Position numbers and translations under genes: made by a program. A stretch of 64,000 bases of DNA from JAFEBO01 sp044221315 (GTDB taxonomy: Bacteria > Planctomycetota > Phycisphaerae > Phycisphaerales > UBA1924), in the NCBI GenBank assembly GCA_044221315.1, contig JBGAPK010000011.1, positions 1 to 64,000 on the forward strand. Reading direction: 5' to 3'. Under the pieces are notes generated by a model. That model did no database searches, had not been told where the DNA came from, and was given only the letters and a program-made list of their open reading frames with translations. Shown here one piece after another: positions 25,961-34,436 of this stretch; the stretch's first letter is position 1; each line of letters starts with the position of its first letter.

Positions 25961-26742
25961 TTGAACGGCAACCAAGGCGGGCGCAGTTTGGACAAGCGGG
26001 CGAGCGACCTCAGATATTCCTCACGCGGCATTTCGTACATCCCGAACTGGGCCGTGTGGTGATTTGCGAGTTGAGCGTCGAGGAGTTGAAAGCCCCGGGC
26101 GCGCAGGTGCGCGACGAGGTGAACCAGGCAGACCTTGCTGGCGTCTGTACCGCCGAGGTCGGCGCGATGGAACATGGATTCGCCGCAGAAGACTTTTCCG
26201 AGCGCGAGGCCGTAGAGGCCGCCGACGAGAACTTGGGGATGTGCCGAGGTGTCGAGATGGCGAGGGGACAAAGGCCGCGGAGAATCCTCCCTTCCCCCAA
26301 CCCCTTCCCTTTGGGAAGCGGCTTCAGTGGCGGGCAGCCAGGCTTCGATGCTGTGGGCGTGGCCGTGTTTGTGGAGGAGAAGAAAGGTCTCGATGATGGA
26401 CGGGGCGAGCCAAGTGCCTTCGGCGGGGCCGTTTTCGGAGGATCGGGATGCGGCGGCACAGGAACGGATGACGGCTTCGAAGGCCTTATCGGAAGTGATC
26501 ACAAATCTGCCGGATCGGACCCGCTGGGCCAGGGACTTGGGGATGTGAAATCGGCTGTCGAGTGGGATGATGGCCCGTTGGCTGGGCTGAACCCACTCCA
26601 CACGGGGCTCCTCGGACGAGCCCTTGGACGGGGGCTCGGCCATGGGAAACCAGCCCTGGGAGTAGGCGGCAAGCACCTCCGCAACGCGGCGGACCTCGGT
26701 GGATTCGGGTGCACCTGGGGCTGGAATCCGGGGTTTCGGCAT
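25933..26742 (-). CDS. aat: Leucyl/phenylalanyl-tRNA-protein transferase carrying an in-frame repeat insertion
   Basis: A 269-residue enzyme of the N-degron pathway that adds Leu or Phe to proteins with N-terminal Arg or Lys. Family features: YSQGWFPMAE, PLDSRFHIPKSL, SGRFVITSDKAFEAVI, GTWL, LLHKHGHAHSIEAW, VGGLYGLALGKVFCGESMF and DASKVCLVHL. Between IEAW and VGGLYG, residues ~139-168 are an insertion (core QREGVGGRED, then PRHLDTS) that matches the one in RsmA and derives from the repeat at 26243-26326. The frame is intact and the site is a hairpin loop, so activity is likely kept. ATG 26742 is preferred; GTG 26784 would add 14 residues. Confidence 0.9.
   Translation of the reverse strand: MPKPRIPAPGAPESTEVRRVAEVLAAYSQGWFPMAEPPSKGSSEEPRVEWVQPSQRAIIPLDSRFHIPKSLAQRVRSGRFVITSDKAFEAVIRSCAAASRSSENGPAEGTWLAPSIIETFLLLHKHGHAHSIEAWLPATEAASQREGVGGREDSPRPLSPRHLDTSAHPQVLVGGLYGLALGKVFCGESMFHRADLGGTDASKVCLVHLVAHLRARGFQLLDAQLANHHTAQFGMYEMPREEYLRSLARLSKLRPPWLPFNQELRAALE
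26243..26326 (-). repeat. Dispersed coding-region repeat, copy in aat
   Basis: On the plus strand: gccgaggtgtcgag, then ggggacaaagg, cctcccttcccccaacccct, hairpin cttccctttgggaag, then cggcttcagt. It aligns over its length with the rsmA copy (20784-20870), with compensating differences mostly in the first half, and is translated in the same frame. Confidence 0.8.
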
Positions 26743-26831
26743 CGGGTCATTGTTCACGCCCGGAACGCAGAAACCGGCGGGCACGGGTTCCCAAGAAGGC
26801 GGTCGTGGGAAGGGGTTTAGGATTGGATGTC

Positions 26832-27086
26832 ATGAATCTCACATTGGCTCAGAGCGAATTCGGTTCTTTCTTCACCCAGGTGATGGACCACGGGTATTTC
26901 CCTTGGGTGCTGGTGGTCGGAGGGCTGGTGATCACCAGCATCGCCAAGCACACGGCGGGGGCGATCAAGGGGGTCGCGAAGGAACGCACCCGGCGCGAGA
27001 TCGCGGCGTTCATTGCCGAAGGGAGCATGACTCCTGAGCAGGGCGAGAAACTGATGCGGGCGGAACGAAAGAACAGTTGCCTCTAG
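26832..27086 (+). CDS. Small membrane protein 1 of a tandem triplet (SHOCT-like tail)
   Basis: An 84-residue protein with one membrane helix (about 22-42, FPWVLVVGGLVITSIAKH) and a basic cytoplasmic tail with RREIAAFIAEGSMTPEQGEK, which is shared with the next two genes. The tail resembles the SHOCT-type short helical motif. Function unknown. ATG 26832 gives the same plan as its paralogues. It is divergent from aat by about 90 bases and 16 bases before the second copy; the three form an operon. Confidence 0.75.
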   Translation: MNLTLAQSEFGSFFTQVMDHGYFPWVLVVGGLVITSIAKHTAGAIKGVAKERTRREIAAFIAEGSMTPEQGEKLMRAERKNSCL

Positions 27087-27102
27087 AGGAAGGGGTTTTC
27101 CG

Positions 27103-27336
27103 ATGCTCATGCTCGCCAGTTCGGACGATCCGGTTGTGCAGATCATCGCGTTCAGCATCATGGGGCTGATCGCCCTGGCCTGGGTCGTCTCCCACAACAT
27201 ACGCAAGGGAGGCGAAACACGCCAGCGCGAACAGACACGGCGCGAAGTCGCGGCGTATATCGCCGAGGGAAGCATGACGCCGGAGCAGGGACGTGATTTG
27301 CTTGCGGCGGGAGAATCAGGCAAGGGCAAGTGCTGA
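27103..27336 (+). CDS. Small membrane protein 2 of a tandem triplet (SHOCT-like tail)
   Basis: A 77-residue paralogue of its two neighbours. One membrane helix (about 12-32, IIAFSIMGLIALAWVV), then a charged stretch and the shared tail RREVAAYIAEGSMTPEQGRD. It is preceded by aggaagggg close to ATG 27103. The end (ESGKGKC) differs from the others. The membrane parts of the three copies have diverged far more than the tails, so the tail is probably the functional or interacting part. Confidence 0.75.
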   Translation: MLMLASSDDPVVQIIAFSIMGLIALAWVVSHNIRKGGETRQREQTRREVAAYIAEGSMTPEQGRDLLAAGESGKGKC

Positions 27337-27367
27337 GGGGGGCCGGATCGCTACGACGAAAGGGGCA

Positions 27368-27610
27368 ATGGTCATGCTGACGCTTGGATCCGAAATCGAG
27401 TTGATCATCCCGATCGCCGCGATCGTGTTCGGCGCGCTCGGGTGGATCGTCTCCATCATCGTGGGCGGCGTGCGCGATTCCAAGGCGACTAAGCAGCGAG
27501 AAGAATCGCGTCGCGAGATCGCGGCCTACATCGCCGAAGGGTCAATGACTCCGGAGCAGGGCGAGCGGCTCATGCAGGCCGGTGAGAAGCTCGCGGACAA
27601 GAAGGCGTGA
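27368..27610 (+). CDS. Small membrane protein 3 of a tandem triplet (SHOCT-like tail)
   Basis: An 80-residue paralogue. One membrane helix (about 10-32, IIPIAAIVFGALGWIVSIIV) and the shared tail SRREIAAYIAEGSMTPEQGE followed by RLMQAGEKLADKKA. GAAAGGGG sits 4 bases before ATG 27368; ATG 27374 is an alternative. Ends 22 bases before the convergent debranching-enzyme stop; no terminator hairpin is obvious between them. Confidence 0.75.
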   Translation: MVMLTLGSEIELIIPIAAIVFGALGWIVSIIVGGVRDSKATKQREESRREIAAYIAEGSMTPEQGERLMQAGEKLADKKA

Positions 27611-27631
27611 GCGGCATGCCATCGGCGGCCG

Positions 27632-29893
27632 TTACCCGAGCAGCGTCAGAATTCTGAAACATTCCGCCACACTCCACGCCTGAGCGAAGCAGCCGTCGGG
27701 CCGGCGTGGATGTCCAGGCGTGTCGTCGCCGTCGTAGATTTCGGGGATTTGGCCGAAGGATGGCCCCCCGCCGCCGGAGGGCGAGACCATCTGGAGCAAC
27801 GGCTGGATTGCCTTGCGGGCGTCGGCCGTCGACTTTGGAGACGACTTGCCTGTGCGGAGCACGGCCTCGGCGTACGGACCGAGCAGCCACGGCCAGACGG
27901 TGCCGTTGTGATAGGCACGATCGCGCTCGAAGAGCGGGCCCTCGAAGCGGGCGACGTAGTGGGGATCGCTCGGGCTGAGCGTGCGGAGGCCGCGGGGCGT
28001 GAGCAGGTGCTCGGTCACGATCGCCAGCACCGATTCTTTCTGATTCTGGTCGAGCGCGGAGAAGGGCAGGCTGCACGCAAAGATCTGGTTCGGCCGGATC
28101 TGGCTGTTCGGCACGAACGCGCCGGATGCCGGGGTGAGGACATCGAAAAGGCACTTGCCGGAGGCGTTCCAGAACTGCTCGCGGAAGCTGCGCCCGGCAC
28201 GATCGGCCACCTGCCTCAGTTCCCGAGCGGTTTTGGGACGGTCCTTCTCGAGCATGTCGGCGATCAACATCAACCCGGAGTACCAGAGCGCGTTGATCTC
28301 GACCGGCTTGCCGTGGCGGGGCGTGAAGACGACGCCGTCGCGCTTGGCGTCCATCCAGGTGAGTTGGGTGCCAACGTCGCCCGCCGAGATCAGGCCGTCC
28401 TTTGCGTCCATGCGGATGTTGAAGTCGGTGCCCGTCTGATAGGCCTCGATGATCGAGAGGCAGGCACGACGGATCGGTGAACTCTCGGCGGTCGGATCGG
28501 CGTGGCCGCATTTCGCGCAGGCGAGCTGCAGTGCGCGTGCGGCGTGCAGGAACCAGAGCGAGGCATCGACAGTGTTGTACTCGGCCTCGCCGCTGCCGTT
28601 GTCGAAACAGTTGGGAATCAGGCCGCGCCGGGTGAGGTTGGCGAAGGTCTCGAGAACGCGCCGGGCCTCGTCGAGGCGTCCTGTGGCGATGAACAGACCC
28701 GGGAGCGAGATCATCGTGTCGCGTCCCCAGTCGCTGAACCAGGGATAGCCGGCGATCACCGACAGATCCGCACCGGCCGCCACGGCGGGCCCGGATGGCG
28801 CGACGCCCGCCATCGCACGCGGCCCGGCGCTCACGGGTTTTTCGCGGCGAACAACAAACTGATCGGCCGCTTGCACGACCACGCGGAGCGTCTCGGCTTC
28901 GCTCGGCTGAAGGGACCGTTCCTTTGAAGGCAAACGCCCGACGACTCCCGCCACGAGTTCTCCCAGGCGCCCCCGCTCGGCGCTGGCGGCGGCATCAAAC
29001 GCCGTTCCCGTGGCGATCGGGCGCGTCGGGCGTTCGCCCAGAGCGCTCAGGATGGCCAGGATCTCGACGGATTGCTCGCGCCCCGGAGAAGCCTCGAACG
29101 AGAACCACCCCGGGGAGAAGATGTCCTCGAGGCAATCCTGCCCGCGCTCGGCGTCGCGCGCGTATCGGAAGTTGAACCACCACTGGCGGTCCTGTACGAA
29201 CGAGCCCGCGGAGGCGGCGAGCATCAGGCGCCCGCTGCGTGATGTGATTTCGCACGTGGTGCCGCCCGCGAGGACGCTGTAATCGCTCTTGCGCTGATCG
29301 CATCGAACCAGTTCATGAAAGTCGCGAAGAGCTGTCAGCGGGCGCAGCTCGAGGCGGACGGCGTGCCGGGCGGAGTTCACCCGATACCGGATGATCGCCG
29401 CATTCTGCTCCCTCAGCAGCAGGAGTTCGCGTACAAAATCGACCGGGCCGAAGGAGTAGCGCCAGCGGCATGCTACGTCCTTTTCGAAGCGCCGGAGATA
29501 GGAATAGCCGGACGGGCTGAACACTTGCGGAGGGCCGCCCTGTTCGCCCGCACGCGAGGGCTCCGGATTGCTCGGGAACGCGAACGACGAAAAATCGATC
29601 CTCTGCTCCCCCCCACTTCCAGCACCGCTGCTTGCGGTCGCGCCCGCCACAGGCTTCAGAACGACCGTCTCGACCATTGAGCTGAGCCCAACGACGCGTC
29701 CGACGGGCGGGCGCAGGGCTCCGATGAGCCAGGCGTGGTAGCGACGCTGGGGTATGGCCAATGGCGTGCCGCTGGCGAAGCCGCCCAGGCCGTTGGTAAG
29801 GAACCACTCGCGCCGGAGCGCGGCATCAAGCCCGCCCGGCACGGCAGGAGCCTTGGAGAAATCGAGCACGAGCGAGGGAAAGGTTGGTGACAT
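27632..29893 (-). CDS. Glycogen debranching enzyme (amylo-alpha-1,6-glucosidase, archaeal/bacterial GDE type)
   Basis: A 753-residue cytoplasmic enzyme that removes alpha-1,6 branches from glycogen. The N-terminal beta-sandwich (about 1-290) opens with FLTNGLGGFASGT and RRYHAWLIGAL, the signature of the GDE N-terminal domain. The C-terminal (alpha/alpha)6 barrel (about 360-750) has GYPWFSDWGRDTMISLPGL, the conserved catalytic region, then DNGSGEAEYNTVDASLWF, DAKDG and a closing YHNGTVWPWLLGPYAEA. It lacks the transferase domain of eukaryotic debranchers. With the GH13 amylase and trehalose enzymes it forms the alpha-glucan gene set of this window. Divergent from guaB. Confidence 0.93.
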   Translation of the reverse strand: MSPTFPSLVLDFSKAPAVPGGLDAALRREWFLTNGLGGFASGTPLAIPQRRYHAWLIGALRPPVGRVVGLSSMVETVVLKPVAGATASSGAGSGGEQRIDFSSFAFPSNPEPSRAGEQGGPPQVFSPSGYSYLRRFEKDVACRWRYSFGPVDFVRELLLLREQNAAIIRYRVNSARHAVRLELRPLTALRDFHELVRCDQRKSDYSVLAGGTTCEITSRSGRLMLAASAGSFVQDRQWWFNFRYARDAERGQDCLEDIFSPGWFSFEASPGREQSVEILAILSALGERPTRPIATGTAFDAAASAERGRLGELVAGVVGRLPSKERSLQPSEAETLRVVVQAADQFVVRREKPVSAGPRAMAGVAPSGPAVAAGADLSVIAGYPWFSDWGRDTMISLPGLFIATGRLDEARRVLETFANLTRRGLIPNCFDNGSGEAEYNTVDASLWFLHAARALQLACAKCGHADPTAESSPIRRACLSIIEAYQTGTDFNIRMDAKDGLISAGDVGTQLTWMDAKRDGVVFTPRHGKPVEINALWYSGLMLIADMLEKDRPKTARELRQVADRAGRSFREQFWNASGKCLFDVLTPASGAFVPNSQIRPNQIFACSLPFSALDQNQKESVLAIVTEHLLTPRGLRTLSPSDPHYVARFEGPLFERDRAYHNGTVWPWLLGPYAEAVLRTGKSSPKSTADARKAIQPLLQMVSPSGGGGPSFGQIPEIYDGDDTPGHPRRPDGCFAQAWSVAECFRILTLLG

Positions 29894-30040
29894 GAGAAAC
29901 GCCCGGTGGCGCGGCTAGGTTAGCGTGGGGCAGCAGCGCAAGACCGCGGCGATGCCCGGTGAGGCCGGAATTATGAAGATGCCACGGGGATGGGGAGGTG
30001 GCGGGCTTGACCCGGGAGAGATCGGCCCCAACGCTCATCC

Positions 30041-31666
30041 ATGTTGCCCAAAGCAAAGCCGAGACGGCCGGAATCGAGAGGTTCGCAGCACTCGGCCCGG
30101 AGTCCCCTGCACCGGGTTTCGGGGGCCGGCGAAACGCCGGGGGCCCCCTTCTCGAAGATCGAATACGACGGGATCACCTTTGATGACCTGCTGCTTCTGC
30201 CGCGTCGGTCGGCCGTAATGCCGGTGGAAGCGGACACATCGACGCGGCTGACCCGAACGCTGACATTGAAGATCCCGCTGGTCTCGGCGCCAATGGACAC
30301 GGTGACGGAGCATTCGCTGGCGATCGCCCTGGCGCAGGAGGGCGGGATCGGCATCATCCACAAGAACATGCCGCCCGAAGCGCAGACACGTGAGGTGGCC
30401 AAAGTGAAGCGGACCGCGAACGGGATCATCACCGATCCGCTCACGCTGGGCCCGACCGATACCGTGAGTCGCGCGAAGGAATTGATGAGGGCGCACAACG
30501 TCAGCGGATTTCCGGTGACGGAAGACGGCGCGAAGAACCCGCGGGGCAAGGGAAAGGTGCTCGGCATCCTGACGCGCCGGGATCTCAAGTTCGTGGAGGA
30601 GCCCGCGACGCCCGTGCGCGAGGTGATGACCGGCAAGGGGCTGATCACGGCTCCGCAGGGAACCACGCTGGAGCAGGCCGAGGCGTTCCTGAGCAAGAAC
30701 AAGGTTGAAAAACTTTTGCTGGTGGACGGCCACGGAAATCTGCGCGGGCTGATCACCATGCGGGACATCGAGCGGCTCAGCCGGTTCCCGAGCGCCAACA
30801 CGGACTCGCGCGGGCGGCTGCTCTGCGGGGCGGCGATGGGAGTCGGGCAGTTCGACCGGCTCGAACAACTGCTCTCCGCCGAGGTGGACGTCATCGTGAT
30901 CGACACGGCGCACGGCCACAGCGAGAACGTGATCCGCACGCTCAAGGACGTGAAGAAGCGTTCGAGCGTTCCGGTGATCGTCGGGAACATCGCGACGCGC
31001 GAGTCCGCGATCGACCTGATCGAGGCCGGGGCCGATGCGATCAAGGTCGGTATCGGGCCGGGGTCGATCTGCACCACGCGCGTGGTGACCGGGGTCGGCG
31101 TGCCGCAGATCACGGCGATCATGAATGCGGTCAGCGGCGCTCAGGAGGCGGACAGGAGCGTTCCTGTCATCGCGGACGGCGGGATACGCCACTCCGGAGA
31201 CATTCCCAAGGCGCTCGCCGCGGGGGCGCACTGCGTGATGATGGGCTCGCTCTTCGCGGGGCTTGATGAGTCCCCCGGCGAACTGGTCATCAGCGGCGGC
31301 CGTCGGTACAAGACCTACCGCGGGATGGGCAGCGAAGGGGCGATGAGCGCGGGCAGCGCCGACCGGTACCGGCAGGCGGAAAAAGTGGATGAGGACGGCA
31401 CCGTGCGGACAAAGTTCGTGCCCGAGGGTGTGGAGGGGCTGGTCCCCTACCGGGGGCCTCTGGCAGAATTCACATACCAGCTTGTGGGCGGGCTGCGGAG
31501 CAGCATGGGGTACTGCGGTTGCCGCACGATCGAGGAACTGCGCCGGGACGCGCGTTTCTGCCGCGTGAGCGGCGCGACGGTGGTGGAAAACCACCCGCAC
31601 GACATCAGGATCACCAAAGAATCGCCGAACTACACGGGTGAAATGGGCTCGCGGGATCGCGATTAG
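30041..31666 (+). CDS. guaB: Inosine-5'-monophosphate dehydrogenase
   Basis: A 541-residue enzyme that oxidises IMP to XMP with NAD, the first committed step of GMP synthesis. The barrel starts at EYDGITFDDLLLLP (41-54); two CBS domains lie at ~130-245; the catalytic Cys is C344 in GIGPGSICTTR; the flap region KYxGMGS appears as KTYRGMGSEGAM. IMPDH normally begins about 36 residues later, so the Arg-rich first ~36 residues are an extension; no alternative start codon lies nearer, so ATG 30041 is kept with some doubt. Two genes follow at short spacing and may share the transcript. Confidence 0.95.
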   Translation: MLPKAKPRRPESRGSQHSARSPLHRVSGAGETPGAPFSKIEYDGITFDDLLLLPRRSAVMPVEADTSTRLTRTLTLKIPLVSAPMDTVTEHSLAIALAQEGGIGIIHKNMPPEAQTREVAKVKRTANGIITDPLTLGPTDTVSRAKELMRAHNVSGFPVTEDGAKNPRGKGKVLGILTRRDLKFVEEPATPVREVMTGKGLITAPQGTTLEQAEAFLSKNKVEKLLLVDGHGNLRGLITMRDIERLSRFPSANTDSRGRLLCGAAMGVGQFDRLEQLLSAEVDVIVIDTAHGHSENVIRTLKDVKKRSSVPVIVGNIATRESAIDLIEAGADAIKVGIGPGSICTTRVVTGVGVPQITAIMNAVSGAQEADRSVPVIADGGIRHSGDIPKALAAGAHCVMMGSLFAGLDESPGELVISGGRRYKTYRGMGSEGAMSAGSADRYRQAEKVDEDGTVRTKFVPEGVEGLVPYRGPLAEFTYQLVGGLRSSMGYCGCRTIEELRRDARFCRVSGATVVENHPHDIRITKESPNYTGEMGSRDRD

Positions 31667-31686
31667 CCCTTGCAGGAGCGAAGGAC

Positions 31687-32460
31687 TTGAGCAGCCACCA
31701 ATCGATTACTCCACTCAGCGGCGGTCCGCGCAAGCCCTCGCCGTGGGACAACAACACCGACCCGCGCCAGGACTTCCATTCGTTCTGGTACCTGAACCAC
31801 ACTTTCCGGGTTCTTGAACACCTGGCGAGCCTGAACCTCGATCTGCGGAACAAGAAGGTTCTCGAGGTCTCCGCGGGGATCGGCGACTTCACAACGTTTT
31901 TTCTCGACCGCGGGTGCACGGTCCACGCGACGGACAGCCGCGCCCCGAACCTGGCGATGATGAAATGGCGGTTTGAAAAGGAGCCGCGAGTAAAGACGTT
32001 CTTCCTCGACATGGAATACCCGGGGACGAGCGACCTTCCCCGAGGCGAGAAGTACGACGTCGTCTTCAACTACGGGCTGCTCTATCACCTGGCAAACCCG
32101 AAGGAGTCGATCGAATTCCTGGTGCCGTTCGCAAAGGATCTCTTCATGCTCGAGACATGCGTCTCGCCGGGGATGGATGAGGCGATCAACCTGGTGAAGG
32201 AAGAGAAGGTGTACTTCTCTCAGGCCATGCACGGGACCGGGTGCCGCCCTACGCGTCCGTGGATCTTCAACCAGTTGAAGCGCCACTTCCCGCATGTCTA
32301 CATGCCCACAACGCAACCGAACTGGAAGAATCACCCGATCGACTGGGAGAACAAGAGCGCTTGGTCGGACCTGACGCGGGCGATCTTCATCGCGTCGCGC
32401 ACTCCGCTCAACAACCCGCTTCTGGTCGCGGAAGTACCGATGCAGCAGACGCGGCATTGA
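31687..32460 (+). CDS. SAM-dependent methyltransferase
   Basis: A 257-residue class I methyltransferase. The SAM motif is VLEVSAGIGDFTTFF with an acidic strand-2 end in VHATDSRAPNL, and motif IV is YDVVFNYGLLYHL. The target is unknown; the C-terminal half (RPTRPWIFNQLKRHFPHVYM) resembles glycan or small-molecule methyltransferases found with sugar clusters, but this is weak. TTG 31687 is chosen because AGGAG lies 9 bases upstream. It starts 20 bases after guaB and 37 bases before the PhnP-like gene, so the three are a likely operon. Confidence 0.82.
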   Translation: MSSHQSITPLSGGPRKPSPWDNNTDPRQDFHSFWYLNHTFRVLEHLASLNLDLRNKKVLEVSAGIGDFTTFFLDRGCTVHATDSRAPNLAMMKWRFEKEPRVKTFFLDMEYPGTSDLPRGEKYDVVFNYGLLYHLANPKESIEFLVPFAKDLFMLETCVSPGMDEAINLVKEEKVYFSQAMHGTGCRPTRPWIFNQLKRHFPHVYMPTTQPNWKNHPIDWENKSAWSDLTRAIFIASRTPLNNPLLVAEVPMQQTRH

Positions 32461-32497
32461 CCGGGAGGCGAACGGGCCGGCGAAGGGACGCAGCGGC

Positions 32498-33340
32498 GTG
32501 CGTGATCTGACGTTCAAGTTCCTGGGCACGGGCACATCGAGCGGCATTCCCGTGATCGGCTGCGAGTGCGCCGTCTGCACGAGCGCCGATCCGAGGGACA
32601 ACCGCCTGCGCACGAGCGCCGCGATCGAGTGGACCGACCCGGAGGGCAAACCCCGGACCGTGCTGATCGACACGAGCCCGGACCTTCGCCAGCAGGCGCT
32701 GCGGTCCGGGATCAAGCGACTCGACGCCATCTTGTTCACGCACAACCACGTCGATCACACGTTCGGACTCGACGAGGTGCGCCGATATAACGCGATGCAG
32801 CAGCAGGCGATTGATGTGTACGCGGAGGAGCACACGCTGGGCTTCCTGAGGCGAACCTTCGGTCACATCTTCGAGAGCGAAAAGAACATCAACCAGAGTT
32901 TCGTGGCGACGCTGATCGCGTGGCCCTTGCAGGTCGGGCGGGCGGTCGACCTTCACGGGCTGCGGTTCACGCCTGTCCGCGTGATGCACGGGCGACTGCC
33001 GATCCTCGGCTTCCGGATCGAGCCCGTTTCGGGCAACCCGCCGGCCGGATCAATACTTCCGCTGGCGTACCTGACCGATGTTTCGGGAATACCGCCGGAA
33101 TCGTGGCCTGCGCTCAAGGGGATCCGGACGCTCGTGCTTGACGCCCTGCGTCACAGGCATCATCCGACGCACCTCACGCTCGGGCAAGCTGTCGGGATCG
33201 CCCACGAGGTTGGAGCGGAGCGCACGTTCTTCGTGCACATGACGCACGACCTGGGGCACGAGGAAACCCAAAAGGAACTGCCGGAGGGCATGTCGCTTGC
33301 ATGGGATGGGCTGACGTTGAGCCACGCAAACGACACCTGA
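32498..33340 (+). CDS. Metallo-beta-lactamase-fold phosphodiesterase, PhnP-like
   Basis: A 280-residue MBL-fold hydrolase. The opening GTGTSSGIPVIGCECAVC with a Cys pair is typical of PhnP (phosphoribosyl cyclic phosphodiesterase) and its relatives, where it binds a structural zinc. The catalytic metal motif is THNHVDHTFGLDE; further ligands are H in VMHGRLPILGF, D in YLTDVS and H in VHMTHDLGH. PhnP acts on cyclic phosphates in phosphonate breakdown, but no phn genes are present, so it may be a general cyclic phosphodiesterase. GTG 32498 start. Last gene of the probable guaB operon. Confidence 0.87.
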   Translation: MRDLTFKFLGTGTSSGIPVIGCECAVCTSADPRDNRLRTSAAIEWTDPEGKPRTVLIDTSPDLRQQALRSGIKRLDAILFTHNHVDHTFGLDEVRRYNAMQQQAIDVYAEEHTLGFLRRTFGHIFESEKNINQSFVATLIAWPLQVGRAVDLHGLRFTPVRVMHGRLPILGFRIEPVSGNPPAGSILPLAYLTDVSGIPPESWPALKGIRTLVLDALRHRHHPTHLTLGQAVGIAHEVGAERTFFVHMTHDLGHEETQKELPEGMSLAWDGLTLSHANDT

Positions 33341-33482
33341 ACTGGGGCCAACCCGCGGCAAAACACCCGGAATTCGTGGCCTTCCGGGGGGTTGCCCCGC
33401 TTGATACACTGTTTCTCGAACGATCGGAATCGGCTTCCGCCGCTGATGCGATCGGGTCTTTGGGTGCTTGGAGGAGAAAGAC

Positions 33483-34433
33483 ATGCGAATTTCTTGTTCA
33501 ATGGCTGTGTTGGCTTGCGCGAGCAGTGCGTCACTTGCGTGCGGCGCTGTTTCCCGCGACATCAATTCGTACGTGCTCTTTGCGTACAACCAGATGATCT
33601 TCAAGGGCGGGAGCAACGCCACCAACACCGGGCACATCCGAGGTGGCAATATCGGCGTGAACTACGCGGCCCAATCGGGCTTTGCGCTCGCGTTCGGCAC
33701 GAGCGGCAACGCGATCATGGACGACGGCTATCAGGCCGTCGCCGACAGCGTGACGGCCGACTCCACGGGAAGTTTCTACGACCTTTACGCCAACTCCGTG
33801 AACAACAACTTTGGCGCTACGGTGCGCCATGCCGGACCGAGTTCCTACGCGGGCCCGATCATCAGCCCGGGAAGCCTGCCCGTTCTTCCGTTCACGCCGA
33901 ACCGATCTCTCACCAATAGCGCGAGCGCTGTCACGCTCAGTTCGGCGGGCGGGCCGCACAACCTCGCGGCCGGGGCGTACCAGGACGTCCGCTTCAACGA
34001 CAATACCGTCGTCAATCTCGGCGCGGGCGTCTACGACATGCGGAACCTGTCGATGGGAAAGCACGTGACGATCAACGTGCTGGACACCACCATTCTTCAG
34101 ATCGACCGCCAGTTTGATCCGAACGATTTTCTGATGTTCGGAACCAACGCGGATCATCACGGCGGCGCGCACGTCTTTGTCGGAGGTTTCGGCGACAACG
34201 TCAGCACGACGCGTTCGACGAATTTCTCCCATAACGCGGTGATCCACATGCAGTATTTTTCTCCGACCGCCTGGCTCGACCTGGGCGGCGGGAACGAGCT
34301 GTACGGCCACTACTGGGCGGACCGGATCACCGGCGATCCCAACAACAACGTGACCCTTGAAGTTCCAACGCCGCCGGTGCTTGGGTTTCTCGCGGGCGCC
34401 GGGCTGATCGCGTCGCGCCGGCGCAGGAATTGA
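33483..34433 (+). CDS. Secreted protein with PEP-CTERM-like sorting tail
   Basis: A 316-residue exported protein. Residues 1-22 are a signal peptide ending ACGAV. The body is Asn/Gly/Ser-rich beta-structure; the segment LAAGAYQDVRFNDNTVVNLG and the next (AGVYDMRNLSMGKHVTIN) look like a parallel beta-helix or bactofilin-type wall-associated domain. The last 25 residues, VPTPPVLGFLAGAGLIASRR plus RRN, are a PEP-CTERM-style signal (short proline motif, hydrophobic helix, Arg cluster), expected to be cut by an exosortase and to direct the protein to the outer surface. GGAGGAG precedes ATG 33483. No exosortase gene is in the window. Confidence 0.78.
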   Translation: MRISCSMAVLACASSASLACGAVSRDINSYVLFAYNQMIFKGGSNATNTGHIRGGNIGVNYAAQSGFALAFGTSGNAIMDDGYQAVADSVTADSTGSFYDLYANSVNNNFGATVRHAGPSSYAGPIISPGSLPVLPFTPNRSLTNSASAVTLSSAGGPHNLAAGAYQDVRFNDNTVVNLGAGVYDMRNLSMGKHVTINVLDTTILQIDRQFDPNDFLMFGTNADHHGGAHVFVGGFGDNVSTTRSTNFSHNAVIHMQYFSPTAWLDLGGGNELYGHYWADRITGDPNNNVTLEVPTPPVLGFLAGAGLIASRRRRN

Positions 34434-34436
34434 CCG

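Noticed and set aside
30035..31600. Open frame of 521 codons on the minus strand opposite guaB
   Set aside because: guaB is intact on the plus strand, and the minus reading (His/Arg-rich) has no family resemblance.
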